This document shows positions 6,940 to 13,081 of a stretch of 15,187 nt of DNA, piece by piece (the first letter of the stretch is position 1; every line of letters begins with the position of its first letter). The position numbers and the translations under genes were made by a program. Source of the DNA: Paracoccaceae bacterium. Lineage in GTDB: Bacteria; Pseudomonadota; Alphaproteobacteria; Rhodobacterales; Rhodobacteraceae. The stretch covers positions 1 through 15,187 of the forward strand of contig SLKB01000130.1 of NCBI GenBank assembly GCA_007134805.1, in the 5' to 3' direction. Under the pieces are notes generated by a model. That model had not been told where the DNA came from. It ran no database searches and worked only from the letters and a program-made list of their open reading frames with translations.

Positions 6940-7410
6940 TCAGTTACTGCCGCGCGCAAGATCCGTGATCAAGACCCGCTGCACGATTTCGCGGCCCACT
7001 ACACTTTGCGCGGACTCGAGCAGCGACCGGCGCAGCGTTGCGAGCTTGGTCTGTGATGTGTAGACCCCTTCGAACCCGCCCGAATTGGCATGATCGAACA
7101 TCACTTGCAGCAACCGATCGCGCAGGCGCGGCTCCTGGCCCTTGACGAATTGCTGCTGCTCCGCTTCGATTTCGAGACCGATCCGCAGCATGAAGATCGC
7201 ATTGACCGCCTGTTCCGTCACAACCGGAATTATGAACGGTGTGTCGAATTCAAACAGAGCAACCGACTCGACGAGGACGGGCGCGAGGATGGGCGCGACC
7301 GCAGCCGGATCGCTGTCTTCAACCACTGGAGCGGGGCGCAGAAGGTACCCTGCCCCGACGCCCCCACCGAGCCCCAGCAGAACCAGCAAGACTGCGATCA
7401 CCTTGGCCAT
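6940..7410 (-). CDS. FliL-family flagellar basal-body-associated protein
   Basis: A 156-residue inner-membrane protein with one N-terminal membrane anchor (about 4-24, VIAVLLVLLGLGGGVGAGYL), a low-complexity acidic/proline linker and a periplasmic domain. The domain has the FliL pattern: FEFDTPFIIPVV, then an LRIGLEIEA strand, a RLRDRLLQVMFD helix, a short LATLRRSLLESAQ helix, and an end reading VQRVLITDLARGSN. FliL proteins sit around the stator and help motor function. I chose ATG at 7410, which has GAGG 7 nt upstream. A GTG at 7434, directly abutting the flgH stop, would add 8 residues. The gene follows flgH by 24 bp and ends the rod/ring operon. FliL usually sits with fliM or motor genes, so this may be a lineage-specific FliL paralog. 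The family call is moderately strong; I left the symbol open. Confidence 0.75.
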   Translation of the reverse strand: MAKVIAVLLVLLGLGGGVGAGYLLRPAPVVEDSDPAAVAPILAPVLVESVALFEFDTPFIIPVVTEQAVNAIFMLRIGLEIEAEQQQFVKGQEPRLRDRLLQVMFDHANSGGFEGVYTSQTKLATLRRSLLESAQSVVGREIVQRVLITDLARGSN

Positions 7411-7417
7411 GTCCGTA

Positions 7418-7421
7418 CCTC
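7418..7421 (-). promoter_or_regulatory. Ribosome binding site deciding the start of the FliL-family gene
   Basis: GAGG on the minus strand lies 7 nt before the ATG at 7410. The alternative GTG at 7434 immediately follows the flgH stop and has no comparable site of its own, so it would depend on translational coupling. Confidence 0.6.
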
Positions 7422-7434
7422 GTTTCCGCGTCAC

Positions 7435-8178
7435 TCAGAAGGGGGAGAGGATGTCAGTGATCTGCTCGCCATAGCGCGGCTGCTGCACGGTAGAGATGAT
7501 CCCCCTGCCACCATAGGAAATCCGTGCGCCCGCGATCTTGTCATAGGTGATCTCGTTTTGCCGCGAGATATCCTCGGGCCGGACATATCCGGTGACCAGC
7601 AACTCGCGCAGTTCGTGATTGACACGCACTTCCTGCCGTCCCTCGATCTGCATCACTCCGTTGGGTAGCTTTTCGACAACTGTCGATGCGACGCGCAGGG
7701 TAAGCTTTTCATTGCGCCGCACAGAGCCGGAGCCGTTGAAGCTGCTGGCATTGTTCGTCTCGATCCCCGAGGCGACGTTCAGACCACCCGGCAGGCGCCG
7801 ATCGATGGTCTGGGGAATGCCAAAGAATTGCGGAATGCCCACACTGTTGGACCCGGTGCGCCCGCGCGACGTGTTGTTCGAAATCTCGGCGCTGTCATTG
7901 ATTTCGATGACAACGGTGAGGATATCGCCCTGACGCCCTGCGCGCCGATCCCCGAGCAGCGAGCGCTGGCTCGCTGACCACAGCGACGCATGATCGACAT
8001 TTCGGCGTGCCTCGGCGCGATCGGGCAGGGGCACGCGATACAGCGCGGCATGCTCGGTGCTTTCCTGCGGCGGTGTGAAAGCCGGGGCGCGCCCGACCTC
8101 GTCAAGGGGTGAACAGCCCGCCACGATTCCGGCGCAGATCGCACAGAAAATCCATCTTGGCATGAAGCGAAGCGACAT
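7435..8178 (-). CDS. flgH: Flagellar L-ring lipoprotein FlgH
   Basis: Outer-membrane lipoprotein forming the L-ring bushing around the rod. The 247-residue product begins with a lipoprotein signal peptide whose lipobox VAGC ends at Cys22, the lipidated residue. The mature part contains FlgH features: SLWSASQRSLLGDRRAGRQGDILTVVIEI (about 64-92) and SAEISNNTSRGR. It ends with strand-rich sequence such as NHELRELLVTGYVRPEDISRQNEI and ISYGGRGIISTVQQPRYGEQI. Length is typical. The ATG at 8178 has AAGGA 7 nt upstream; an in-frame ATG at 8193 would add five residues and has no good RBS. It follows flgA by 30 bp. Flanking ring genes support the call; flgI, encoding the P-ring itself, is not in this window. 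Confidence 0.96.
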   Translation of the reverse strand: MSLRFMPRWIFCAICAGIVAGCSPLDEVGRAPAFTPPQESTEHAALYRVPLPDRAEARRNVDHASLWSASQRSLLGDRRAGRQGDILTVVIEINDSAEISNNTSRGRTGSNSVGIPQFFGIPQTIDRRLPGGLNVASGIETNNASSFNGSGSVRRNEKLTLRVASTVVEKLPNGVMQIEGRQEVRVNHELRELLVTGYVRPEDISRQNEITYDKIAGARISYGGRGIISTVQQPRYGEQITDILSPF

Positions 8179-8185
8179 TGGTTTA

Positions 8186-8190
8186 TCCTT
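8186..8190 (-). promoter_or_regulatory. Ribosome binding site deciding the flgH start
   Basis: AAGGA on the minus strand lies 7 nt before the ATG at 8178. It falls inside the coding stretch that the upstream ATG at 8193 would use, which argues that 8193 is not the main start. Confidence 0.65.
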
Positions 8191-8208
8191 CATGAGTGAT
8201 GGCGCGCT

Positions 8209-8658
8209 TCATTGCAGCGCCCCGGCAGAGCCTATGACTTCCACAGTGCCGTGGCTGGTGACGACGGCCTGTACCGATTGGCGAGATGACAAATTCATAA
8301 CCGCAACCTGGTCGCCGAGCGCGGCGCGGCCCATGACCCGGCCTTCCGACAGGATCATCAGCCCACCCTGCCGAAACACCATCCGGACAATCTCGTTTCT
8401 CTCTACGACCGCAGCGGGGCCGAGATCGCCCAGACGCACAGGGCGTCCGGGATAGATGGCCACCCGCGCCTCGAGCCCGATCACCTGATCCGGATGCGAG
8501 GCCGCACCCGGCAGAGCGGCGGTGTGCAACTCGACATCGCCCGGCCCGATGACCTCTGTCGCCCGGATAAGCCGCGTCGCCACGAGGCTTTCGGCCAGAG
8601 CCTCGAGCGGCGCGAAGACGCAGAAGACCAGCAGGATCCGGACGAGCGTTGCAACCAT
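8209..8658 (-). CDS. flgA: Flagellar P-ring assembly chaperone FlgA
   Basis: Periplasmic chaperone needed to polymerise FlgI into the P-ring. The 149-residue product has a signal peptide (VRILLVFCVFAPLEALA, cleavage likely after Ala22). The mature part is an SAF-type domain: LVATRLIRATEVIGPGDVEL, then VIGLEARVAIYPGRPVRLGDLGP, and a C-terminal stretch ending near TSHGTVEVIGS. It is shorter than the enteric protein of about 220 residues and seems to lack that protein's N-terminal domain, as in many alphaproteobacteria. The ATG at 8658 shares one base with the flgG stop (TGATG), so translation is probably coupled. A GTG one codon upstream (8661) is possible. Confidence 0.93.
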   Translation of the reverse strand: MVATLVRILLVFCVFAPLEALAESLVATRLIRATEVIGPGDVELHTAALPGAASHPDQVIGLEARVAIYPGRPVRLGDLGPAAVVERNEIVRMVFRQGGLMILSEGRVMGRAALGDQVAVMNLSSRQSVQAVVTSHGTVEVIGSAGALQ

Positions 8659-9443
8659 CACCGCACCTGTGTCGTCGCACTGAGCATCTGGTCAGCGGCC
8701 GTGATGACCTTCGAATTCAGCTCATAGCCGCGCTGGGCCTTGATCAACTCGGTCATCTCACGCACCGGATCGACCGAGCTTTCCTCAAGATAGCCCTGGC
8801 GCAGAGTGCCGAGGCCATCGGTTCCGGGCACACCGATCAGCGCAGGACCGGACGCCTCGGTCTCTAGGTACAGGTTCGAGCCAATCGCCTCCAGTCCCTT
8901 TTCGTTGGTGAAATTCGCAAGCGACAACTGACCCAGCAGTTGCGGTTGCACCTGGCCGGCGAAATAGCCGAAGATCTCGCCCTGCGCATTGATCGACAGC
9001 GACCTGACATCGTTGGGGATCACGATCCCGGGCACGACCTCGAAGCCTTCCGAGTTCACGATGAGCCCGTCGCCCGTGCGTTTCAGGCCACCGTCGCGCG
9101 TATAGGCGGCCTGCCCATCGGGCAGCGTCACTTCCAGATAGCCCTTGCCCTCGATCGCGAGATCGAGATCCCCGCCGGTCTGAACCAGCGAGCCCTGCTG
9201 GATCTGCATGCTGATCGAGGCCGGACGCGCCCCGAGCCCGACCTGCACGCCCGTGGGCAGCACAGTGCCGTCCGCGGCGTTGATCGTGCCGGCGCGCGCG
9301 AATTGCTGATAATGCAGGTCTGCAAACTCGGCGCGGCGCGCGTTGTAGCCCGTCGTGCTCATATTGGCGAGGTTGTTGGCGATGGTGTCGACGCGCATCT
9401 GCTGCGCGCTCATCCCGGTGGCTGCGATCTGAAGTGATTTCAT
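8658..9443 (-). CDS. flgG: Flagellar distal rod protein FlgG
   Basis: Main component of the distal rod, exported through the type III gate without a cleaved signal. The 261 residues match the family. The N-terminal rod-protein motif is clear: SLQIAATGMSAQQMRVDTIANNLANMSTTGY (about 3-33). The central part contains GDLDLAIEGKGYLEVTLPDG and TRDGGLKRTGDG. The C-terminal helix motif (GYLEESSVDPVREMTELIKAQRGYELNSKVITAADQML) is typical of FlgG/FlgE/FlgF. ATG at 9443 has AGGAG 6 nt upstream. The frame is open to 9533, but the added residues are a shadow of the flgF end. It follows flgF by 13 bp and overlaps flgA by one base. Confidence 0.97.
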   Translation of the reverse strand: MKSLQIAATGMSAQQMRVDTIANNLANMSTTGYNARRAEFADLHYQQFARAGTINAADGTVLPTGVQVGLGARPASISMQIQQGSLVQTGGDLDLAIEGKGYLEVTLPDGQAAYTRDGGLKRTGDGLIVNSEGFEVVPGIVIPNDVRSLSINAQGEIFGYFAGQVQPQLLGQLSLANFTNEKGLEAIGSNLYLETEASGPALIGVPGTDGLGTLRQGYLEESSVDPVREMTELIKAQRGYELNSKVITAADQMLSATTQVR

Positions 9444-9456
9444 GGTGTGCTCCTGA

Positions 9457-10176
9457 TTATCCGCGGCCCAGCGTCTGGATGACGGTCTTGATGCGCTCGT
9501 CCTCGCGATCGAGGAAGCGCTGGCCCTGTTCATAGGCGCGCTGCACCTCGATCATGCGCGCGATCTGCGGTAGGGGATCGACATTGGATTCCTCAAGGAA
9601 CCCCTGCAGGACTGCCGGGGCCTCGACCGGATCGAGAGGTCCGTCTACCACGAAGAGTGTGCCCGCTTCATGGCGCATGGTCACAGGATCGGCTGGGCGC
9701 ACGAGGCCCACCTGACCGAAAGGCTGCCCATCGGCAGACAGCGTGCCATCGCGCGACACGGCCACATGGCCTGCATCGGGGGGCACGAAGATGGGCGCGC
9801 CACCTGCATCGAGCAACAGATGGCCGTCCATGTTGACCAGCTCTCCGGCGGCGTTTGGGCTGAAGATACCGGCGCGCGTCAATCGCTCGCCCTGGGGAGT
9901 CTGCAACTGGAAGAACCCCTCTCCCTCAATGGCCAGATCGAATGTCCCGTTGGTCTGGGTGAGTGCACCCGGCATCTGATACGTGTGGCGCGTATTGCCC
10001 AGCGCCATCGAAAGCGACGGCTCGTGGCGCTGCGTGCCGACCACGAATTCCGAGAACACGATGCCTTCACGCCGGAAGCCGGTGGTGCTCAGATTGGCGA
10101 GGTTGTTGGCTATCATCCCCATCTCGCGCTTGAGGCCCGACATGCGTGTGAGTGTCGTGTAGGTCGCGTTGTCCAT
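9457..10176 (-). CDS. flgF: Flagellar proximal rod protein FlgF
   Basis: Rod component between the proximal rod and FlgG. The 239-residue protein has the N-terminal rod motif in a divergent form (YTTLTRMSGLKREMGMIANNLANLSTTGFRREGIVF, about 6-41). GTFDLAIEGEGFFQLQTPQGERLTRAG is central, and the C-terminal motif is LQGFLEESNVDPLPQIARMIEVQRAYEQGQRFLDRED. It resembles the adjacent FlgG in overall plan, but lower conservation and the SxLKREM-type N-terminus favour FlgF. The ATG at 10176 lies 2 nt after the fliQ stop, with GGGAG 6 nt upstream that overlaps the end of fliQ. Tight spacing suggests translational coupling with fliQ. Confidence 0.94.
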   Translation of the reverse strand: MDNATYTTLTRMSGLKREMGMIANNLANLSTTGFRREGIVFSEFVVGTQRHEPSLSMALGNTRHTYQMPGALTQTNGTFDLAIEGEGFFQLQTPQGERLTRAGIFSPNAAGELVNMDGHLLLDAGGAPIFVPPDAGHVAVSRDGTLSADGQPFGQVGLVRPADPVTMRHEAGTLFVVDGPLDPVEAPAVLQGFLEESNVDPLPQIARMIEVQRAYEQGQRFLDREDERIKTVIQTLGRG

Positions 10177-10178
10177 TG

Positions 10179-10445
10179 TCAGCTCCCTGCGATCAGCGGC
10201 AGGATCTCGCCGTGGAAAAAGGTCACGAGGGTGGCGCTCATGAAGCTCATCGACACCCAGAAGACGACCACGATGGCCGCGAGCTTCGGCACAAAGGTCA
10301 GCGTCATTTCCTGGATCGAGGTGAGCGCCTGAAAAAGGCCCACTGCAAGCCCCGTCACTAGCGCTGCAAGCAGGATCGGCGTGGCCACGACGGTCGCCAC
10401 CCAGAGCCCCTGCCGCATCGTGTCGAAGAACTGCGCTTCATCCAT
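10179..10445 (-). CDS. fliQ: Flagellar export gate protein FliQ
   Basis: Small inner-membrane subunit of the FliP-FliQ-FliR export channel. The 88-residue protein has two membrane helices (about 15-37 and 52-73) joined by a conserved loop, GLFQALTSIQEMTLTFVPKLAA, which is diagnostic of FliQ/SctS proteins. Length is exact for the family. It starts 4 nt after the fliE stop and has only a weak RBS, so it probably depends on coupling from fliE. Its place inside a rod operon, away from fliR in the opposite unit, differs from the enteric fliPQR order. Confidence is high because of the loop motif. Confidence 0.97.
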   Translation of the reverse strand: MDEAQFFDTMRQGLWVATVVATPILLAALVTGLAVGLFQALTSIQEMTLTFVPKLAAIVVVFWVSMSFMSATLVTFFHGEILPLIAGS

Positions 10446-10449
10446 CGGC

Positions 10450-10746
10450 TCAGACCGGCATCCGCAGGATTTCGAGATAGGCCTCGACCACCTTGTCGCG
10501 CACTGTCACGGCTGTCTCGACCGCCAACTCGGTCGCGGCCAGCGCCTGGACGAGTGAATGCGGATCCGCACCGCCCACCATCGCGTCATGGGTGATCTTT
10601 TCGGCCTGCTGCAGGTTCTGGGCGAAGACGCCAACCTGCGCGCCGAATTCGCCCTCAGCGCGGCGACCTTCACGGGCCTCCGATGGCAGGGCAACATTGC
10701 GCGCGCTGTCATAACCTTGCGCCGCGAGATTGGGGGTAACGAGCAT
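10450..10746 (-). CDS. fliE: Flagellar hook-basal body junction protein FliE
   Basis: Links the MS-ring/export gate to the proximal rod and is the first exported rod protein. The 98-residue product has a variable N-terminus and a helical C-terminal half: FAQNLQQAEKITHDAMVGGADPHSLVQALAATELAVETAVTVRDKVVEAYLEILRMPV. This contains the family's L-x-x-A-E pattern, GxxDPH in place of the usual GxxDxH, and the final AYxEIxxMPV. I chose ATG at 10746, with AAAGGA 9 nt upstream. A GTG at 10773 would overlap the flgC end and add nine atypical residues. It follows flgC by 23 bp and precedes fliQ by 4 bp. Confidence 0.96.
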   Translation of the reverse strand: MLVTPNLAAQGYDSARNVALPSEAREGRRAEGEFGAQVGVFAQNLQQAEKITHDAMVGGADPHSLVQALAATELAVETAVTVRDKVVEAYLEILRMPV

Positions 10747-10769
10747 CTCAATTATTCCTTTCTGGAAAA

Positions 10770-11162
10770 TCACCTGCGCAGCAGGTCAAGCAATCCTTGC
10801 GCCATCTGGCGGGTCTGATCGAAAGCGCGCAGATTTGCCTCGTAACTGCGTCCGGCCTCGCGGGCATCGGCGATCTCGATCATCAGGTCGACAGTCGAGC
10901 CGTCATAGAACCCGTCCGCCCCCGCCAGCGCATGGCCCGGGTCATAGATCCGCGGCAACTCGCGCTGGTCGAGTTGCACAGGCCCGGTTGCAACCCGCGC
11001 GAACCCGCTCGCTCGGTCGATCTCAGCGCGGAAATCGATAGTCTTGCGCCGATATCCCGGCGTGTCGGCATTTGCGATATTCTCGGAGACATGTCGCAAC
11101 CGGCGCGCCTGTGCCTCCATCCCCGATGCCGCGATCGAAAATCCGCCAAACAGATCAGCCAT
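10770..11162 (-). CDS. flgC: Flagellar proximal rod protein FlgC
   Basis: Proximal rod component exported through the type III gate. The 130 residues match the family. The N-terminal rod motif is FGGFSIAASGMEAQARRLRHVSENIANADTPGYRRKTI (about 5-42), with the NIANADTPGYRRK stretch highly typical of FlgC. The C-terminus (VDLMIEIADAREAGRSYEANLRAFDQTRQMAQGLLDLL) matches the FlgC helix, where the family usually reads NVNxVEEMxxMxxAxRxYEANxxxxxxxK. The ATG at 11162 is 11 nt after the flgB stop, with GGGGG-rich sequence upstream serving as RBS. Order flgB-flgC-fliE is conserved widely and supports the call. Confidence 0.97.
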   Translation of the reverse strand: MADLFGGFSIAASGMEAQARRLRHVSENIANADTPGYRRKTIDFRAEIDRASGFARVATGPVQLDQRELPRIYDPGHALAGADGFYDGSTVDLMIEIADAREAGRSYEANLRAFDQTRQMAQGLLDLLRR

Positions 11163-11173
11163 CTGTCACCCCC

Positions 11174-11554
11174 TTACCGACCGAGCGCCGAGCGCAGGAT
11201 GCCGCGCGTCGAGCCGTAGACGGCAAGCGCAAGGTCATGGCCTTGCCGCGTCTCGGCCGAGCGCATCATCTCGCGCTCGAGCGAAACCGTGTTTCCATTT
11301 GGTGAAAAGCTTGGTGAACCCGCGTCCGTTTCTGCCTTGAACTCGAGCGCGCGGAGGTCGGCGCCGATATGGCCTGCGCGCGTGGCGCGCAACGGATGTG
11401 AGGCTGAGAAGAAGTTTCCGAAATCTGGCAGATCCTTCGCTTTGTAGCCGGGCGTATCGGAATGGGCGATGTTTTCCGCAATCACTGTCTGCCGGGCAGC
11501 GGCGTGGCGCGCCATGTCCTGCGCTGTGCGCATGATCTGGGGCAAATCGAACAT
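11174..11554 (-). CDS. flgB: Flagellar proximal rod protein FlgB
   Basis: Most basal rod component and first gene of the minus-strand rod/ring operon. The 126-residue product has the shortened rod motif DMARHAAARQTVIAENIAHSDTPGYKAKDLPDF (about 13-45), diagnostic for FlgB. The C-terminal helix (GNTVSLEREMMRSAETRQGHDLALAVYGSTRGILRSALGR) matches the usual GNNVxLExExxxxxxxxxxYxxxxxxxxxxxxxxxxAI pattern. ATG at 11554 has GGGAG 8 nt upstream. The gene faces away from fliI across a 104-bp control region, so the operon promoter is expected there. Downstream gene spacing is at most about 30 bp as far as the FliL-family gene. Confidence 0.96.
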   Translation of the reverse strand: MFDLPQIMRTAQDMARHAAARQTVIAENIAHSDTPGYKAKDLPDFGNFFSASHPLRATRAGHIGADLRALEFKAETDAGSPSFSPNGNTVSLEREMMRSAETRQGHDLALAVYGSTRGILRSALGR

Positions 11555-11658
11555 CAGGGTTTCTCCCGTTCATCAATACACCATCCTTTAAGACTGATTC
11601 GATTAAGGATGCGTAAGCGGCACCCGCCAAGAACGGGCAAAAGACGGAGACGCCACGA
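11555..11658. promoter_or_regulatory. Divergent control region between flgB and fliI, with a near-palindromic element
   Basis: Both flagellar transcription units start from this 104-bp gap, so it should contain two promoters. At 11583-11610 it holds an inverted repeat: ATCCTT (11583-11588) and AAGGAT (11605-11610). Both arms extend into TTAA-type sequence, giving TTAAAGGATGG reading toward flgB and TTAAGGATGCG reading toward fliI. This is a locally AT-rich patch in GC-rich DNA. TATTGA on the minus strand near 11569-11574 could be a -10 element for flgB. The half-sites resemble, but do not match, the CtrA box (TTAACCATG), a known regulator of alphaproteobacterial flagellar genes. No good sigma-54 site was found. 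Confidence 0.55.
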
Positions 11659-13014
11659 ATGAATGCTTTCGACGCCTTGCGCGCACAGGTCGTGCAACTG
11701 CGCCCTGTGCGCGTCTACGGCCAGATCAACCGGATCGAGGGTCAGTTGATCAGCGTCACCGGTCTGACCGACCAGGCGGGGATTGGTGACTGGCTGGAAT
11801 TCGAGACCCGCGGAGGCACCCGAATTGGCGCCGAGATCCTGCGACTGACCGAGCTTGAGGCCCATGCGCTTGCCGACGGCGTGCGCGACGGACTGGCGAT
11901 CGGGGACCGCGCCGAGCACCTGCGCGCGCGCGGGATCGCGCCGGATGACAGCTGGATCGGCCGCGTGATCGACCCCTATGGTCGCCCGCTCGATGGCAAG
12001 CCTCTGCTGCCTGGCCCACGCATGCGCAGTCTTGCCAGCCCGGCACCGGAGCCCGCGCGGCGGGGGCGTCTGGGGAAACGGCTCGACACGGGAATGGCAG
12101 TCTTCAACACGATGCTGCCGCTGGTCGAGGGGCAGCGCATCGGCCTTTTCGCAGGATCGGGCGTCGGAAAGTCGATCCTCTTGGGCAATTTCGCCAAGAA
12201 GATGCAAGCAGATGTCGTGGTCATCGGCCTCATCGGCGAGCGCGGGCGCGAATTGCGCGAGTTTGTCGAAGATACGTTGGGCGAAGACGGACTCAAGCGT
12301 GCGGTCATCATCACAGCAACCTCCGACCAGCCGCCGCTGACCCGCCGCCGCTGCGCCGCCGCCGCGATGTGCGTGGCCGAGCATTTTCGCGATCAGGGCA
12401 AGCATGTGCTGCTGCTCGCTGACAGCATCACCCGTCTGGCCGAGGCGCATCGCGAAGTGGCCTTGGCGGCGGGCGAAGAGGCGAGCCTGCGCGGTTTCCC
12501 CCCCTCCACCGCACATCAGATCATGTCGCTGGCCGAACGTGCGGGGCCGGGATCCGACTTCGTGGGCGCGATCACGGCGATCTTCACTGTCCTGGTTGCC
12601 GGCTCGGACATGGAGGAGCCCATCGCCGATATCCTGCGCGGCGTGCTCGACGGGCATGTGGTCATGGACCGCGCAATCGCCGAGCGCGGCCGTTTCCCTG
12701 CCATCGACGTGCTGCGCTCGGTCTCACGCGCGCTGCCACTGGCGGCGACCCCGGAAGAAAACACGCGCATTGCCGAGGCCCGGCGTCTGCTTGGCGCTTA
12801 TGACCGGGCCGAGATGATGATCCAGGCAGGCCTCTATGAGCCCGGCGCCGACCCGCTGGTGGATCGTGCAGTCAAGGTCTGGCCCGCGCTCGATGCCTTC
12901 GTGGGGCAGGAAGCCCCGGGCGGCATCCGCGTGGCCTTCGCCAAGCTCGCCCAGGCCCTTGAGCCGCCGCCTCAGGCCAAGCCCGCCGCAAAACCCAAGG
13001 GACGCTCACGCTGA
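11659..13014 (+). CDS. fliI: Flagellum-specific ATPase FliI
   Basis: Peripheral cytoplasmic ATPase of the export apparatus, related to F1-ATPase beta, which unfolds or releases substrate-chaperone complexes. The 451 residues match the family. Walker A is GSGVGKS (166-172), the GERGRE loop is at 193-198, and Walker B is VLLLAD (250-255). The ATP synthase alpha/beta signature appears as PAIDVLRSVS (347-356). The N-terminal domain (about 15-90) is the usual beta-barrel. The last 15-20 residues form a Pro/Lys/Ala tail (PPPQAKPAAKPKGRSR) that is probably flexible. ATG at 11659 has GGAG 9 nt upstream. Unlike in enterics, no fliH or fliJ is adjacent; it stands alone, divergent from flgB. FliI rather than a virulence ATPase, given context. 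Confidence 0.97.
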   Translation: MNAFDALRAQVVQLRPVRVYGQINRIEGQLISVTGLTDQAGIGDWLEFETRGGTRIGAEILRLTELEAHALADGVRDGLAIGDRAEHLRARGIAPDDSWIGRVIDPYGRPLDGKPLLPGPRMRSLASPAPEPARRGRLGKRLDTGMAVFNTMLPLVEGQRIGLFAGSGVGKSILLGNFAKKMQADVVVIGLIGERGRELREFVEDTLGEDGLKRAVIITATSDQPPLTRRRCAAAAMCVAEHFRDQGKHVLLLADSITRLAEAHREVALAAGEEASLRGFPPSTAHQIMSLAERAGPGSDFVGAITAIFTVLVAGSDMEEPIADILRGVLDGHVVMDRAIAERGRFPAIDVLRSVSRALPLAATPEENTRIAEARRLLGAYDRAEMMIQAGLYEPGADPLVDRAVKVWPALDAFVGQEAPGGIRVAFAKLAQALEPPPQAKPAAKPKGRSR

Positions 13015-13032
13015 AAACCGCTTTCCCCTGCC

Positions 13033-13054
13033 CCCGGTCTTGATCTAAACCGGG
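13033..13054 (+). terminator. Possible hairpin between fliI and metG
   Basis: CCCGGT (13033-13038) and ACCGGG (13049-13054) can form a 6-bp GC-rich stem with a 10-nt loop, 19 nt after the fliI stop. No U-run follows, so intrinsic termination is doubtful. The 67-bp gap also has to hold any metG promoter. Confidence 0.25.
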
Positions 13055-13081
13055 CCCTGTCGGTTCAAGGCGGGGAAGACC

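Noticed and set aside
11618..11640. Sigma-54 site between flgB and fliI
   Set aside because: A GG/GC pair with 12-nt spacing exists on the minus strand, but flanking bases do not match TGGCAC or TTGC.
11554..12657. 367-codon minus-strand ORF opposite fliI
   Set aside because: Antisense shadow of the ATPase gene; low-complexity composition and no recognisable motif.
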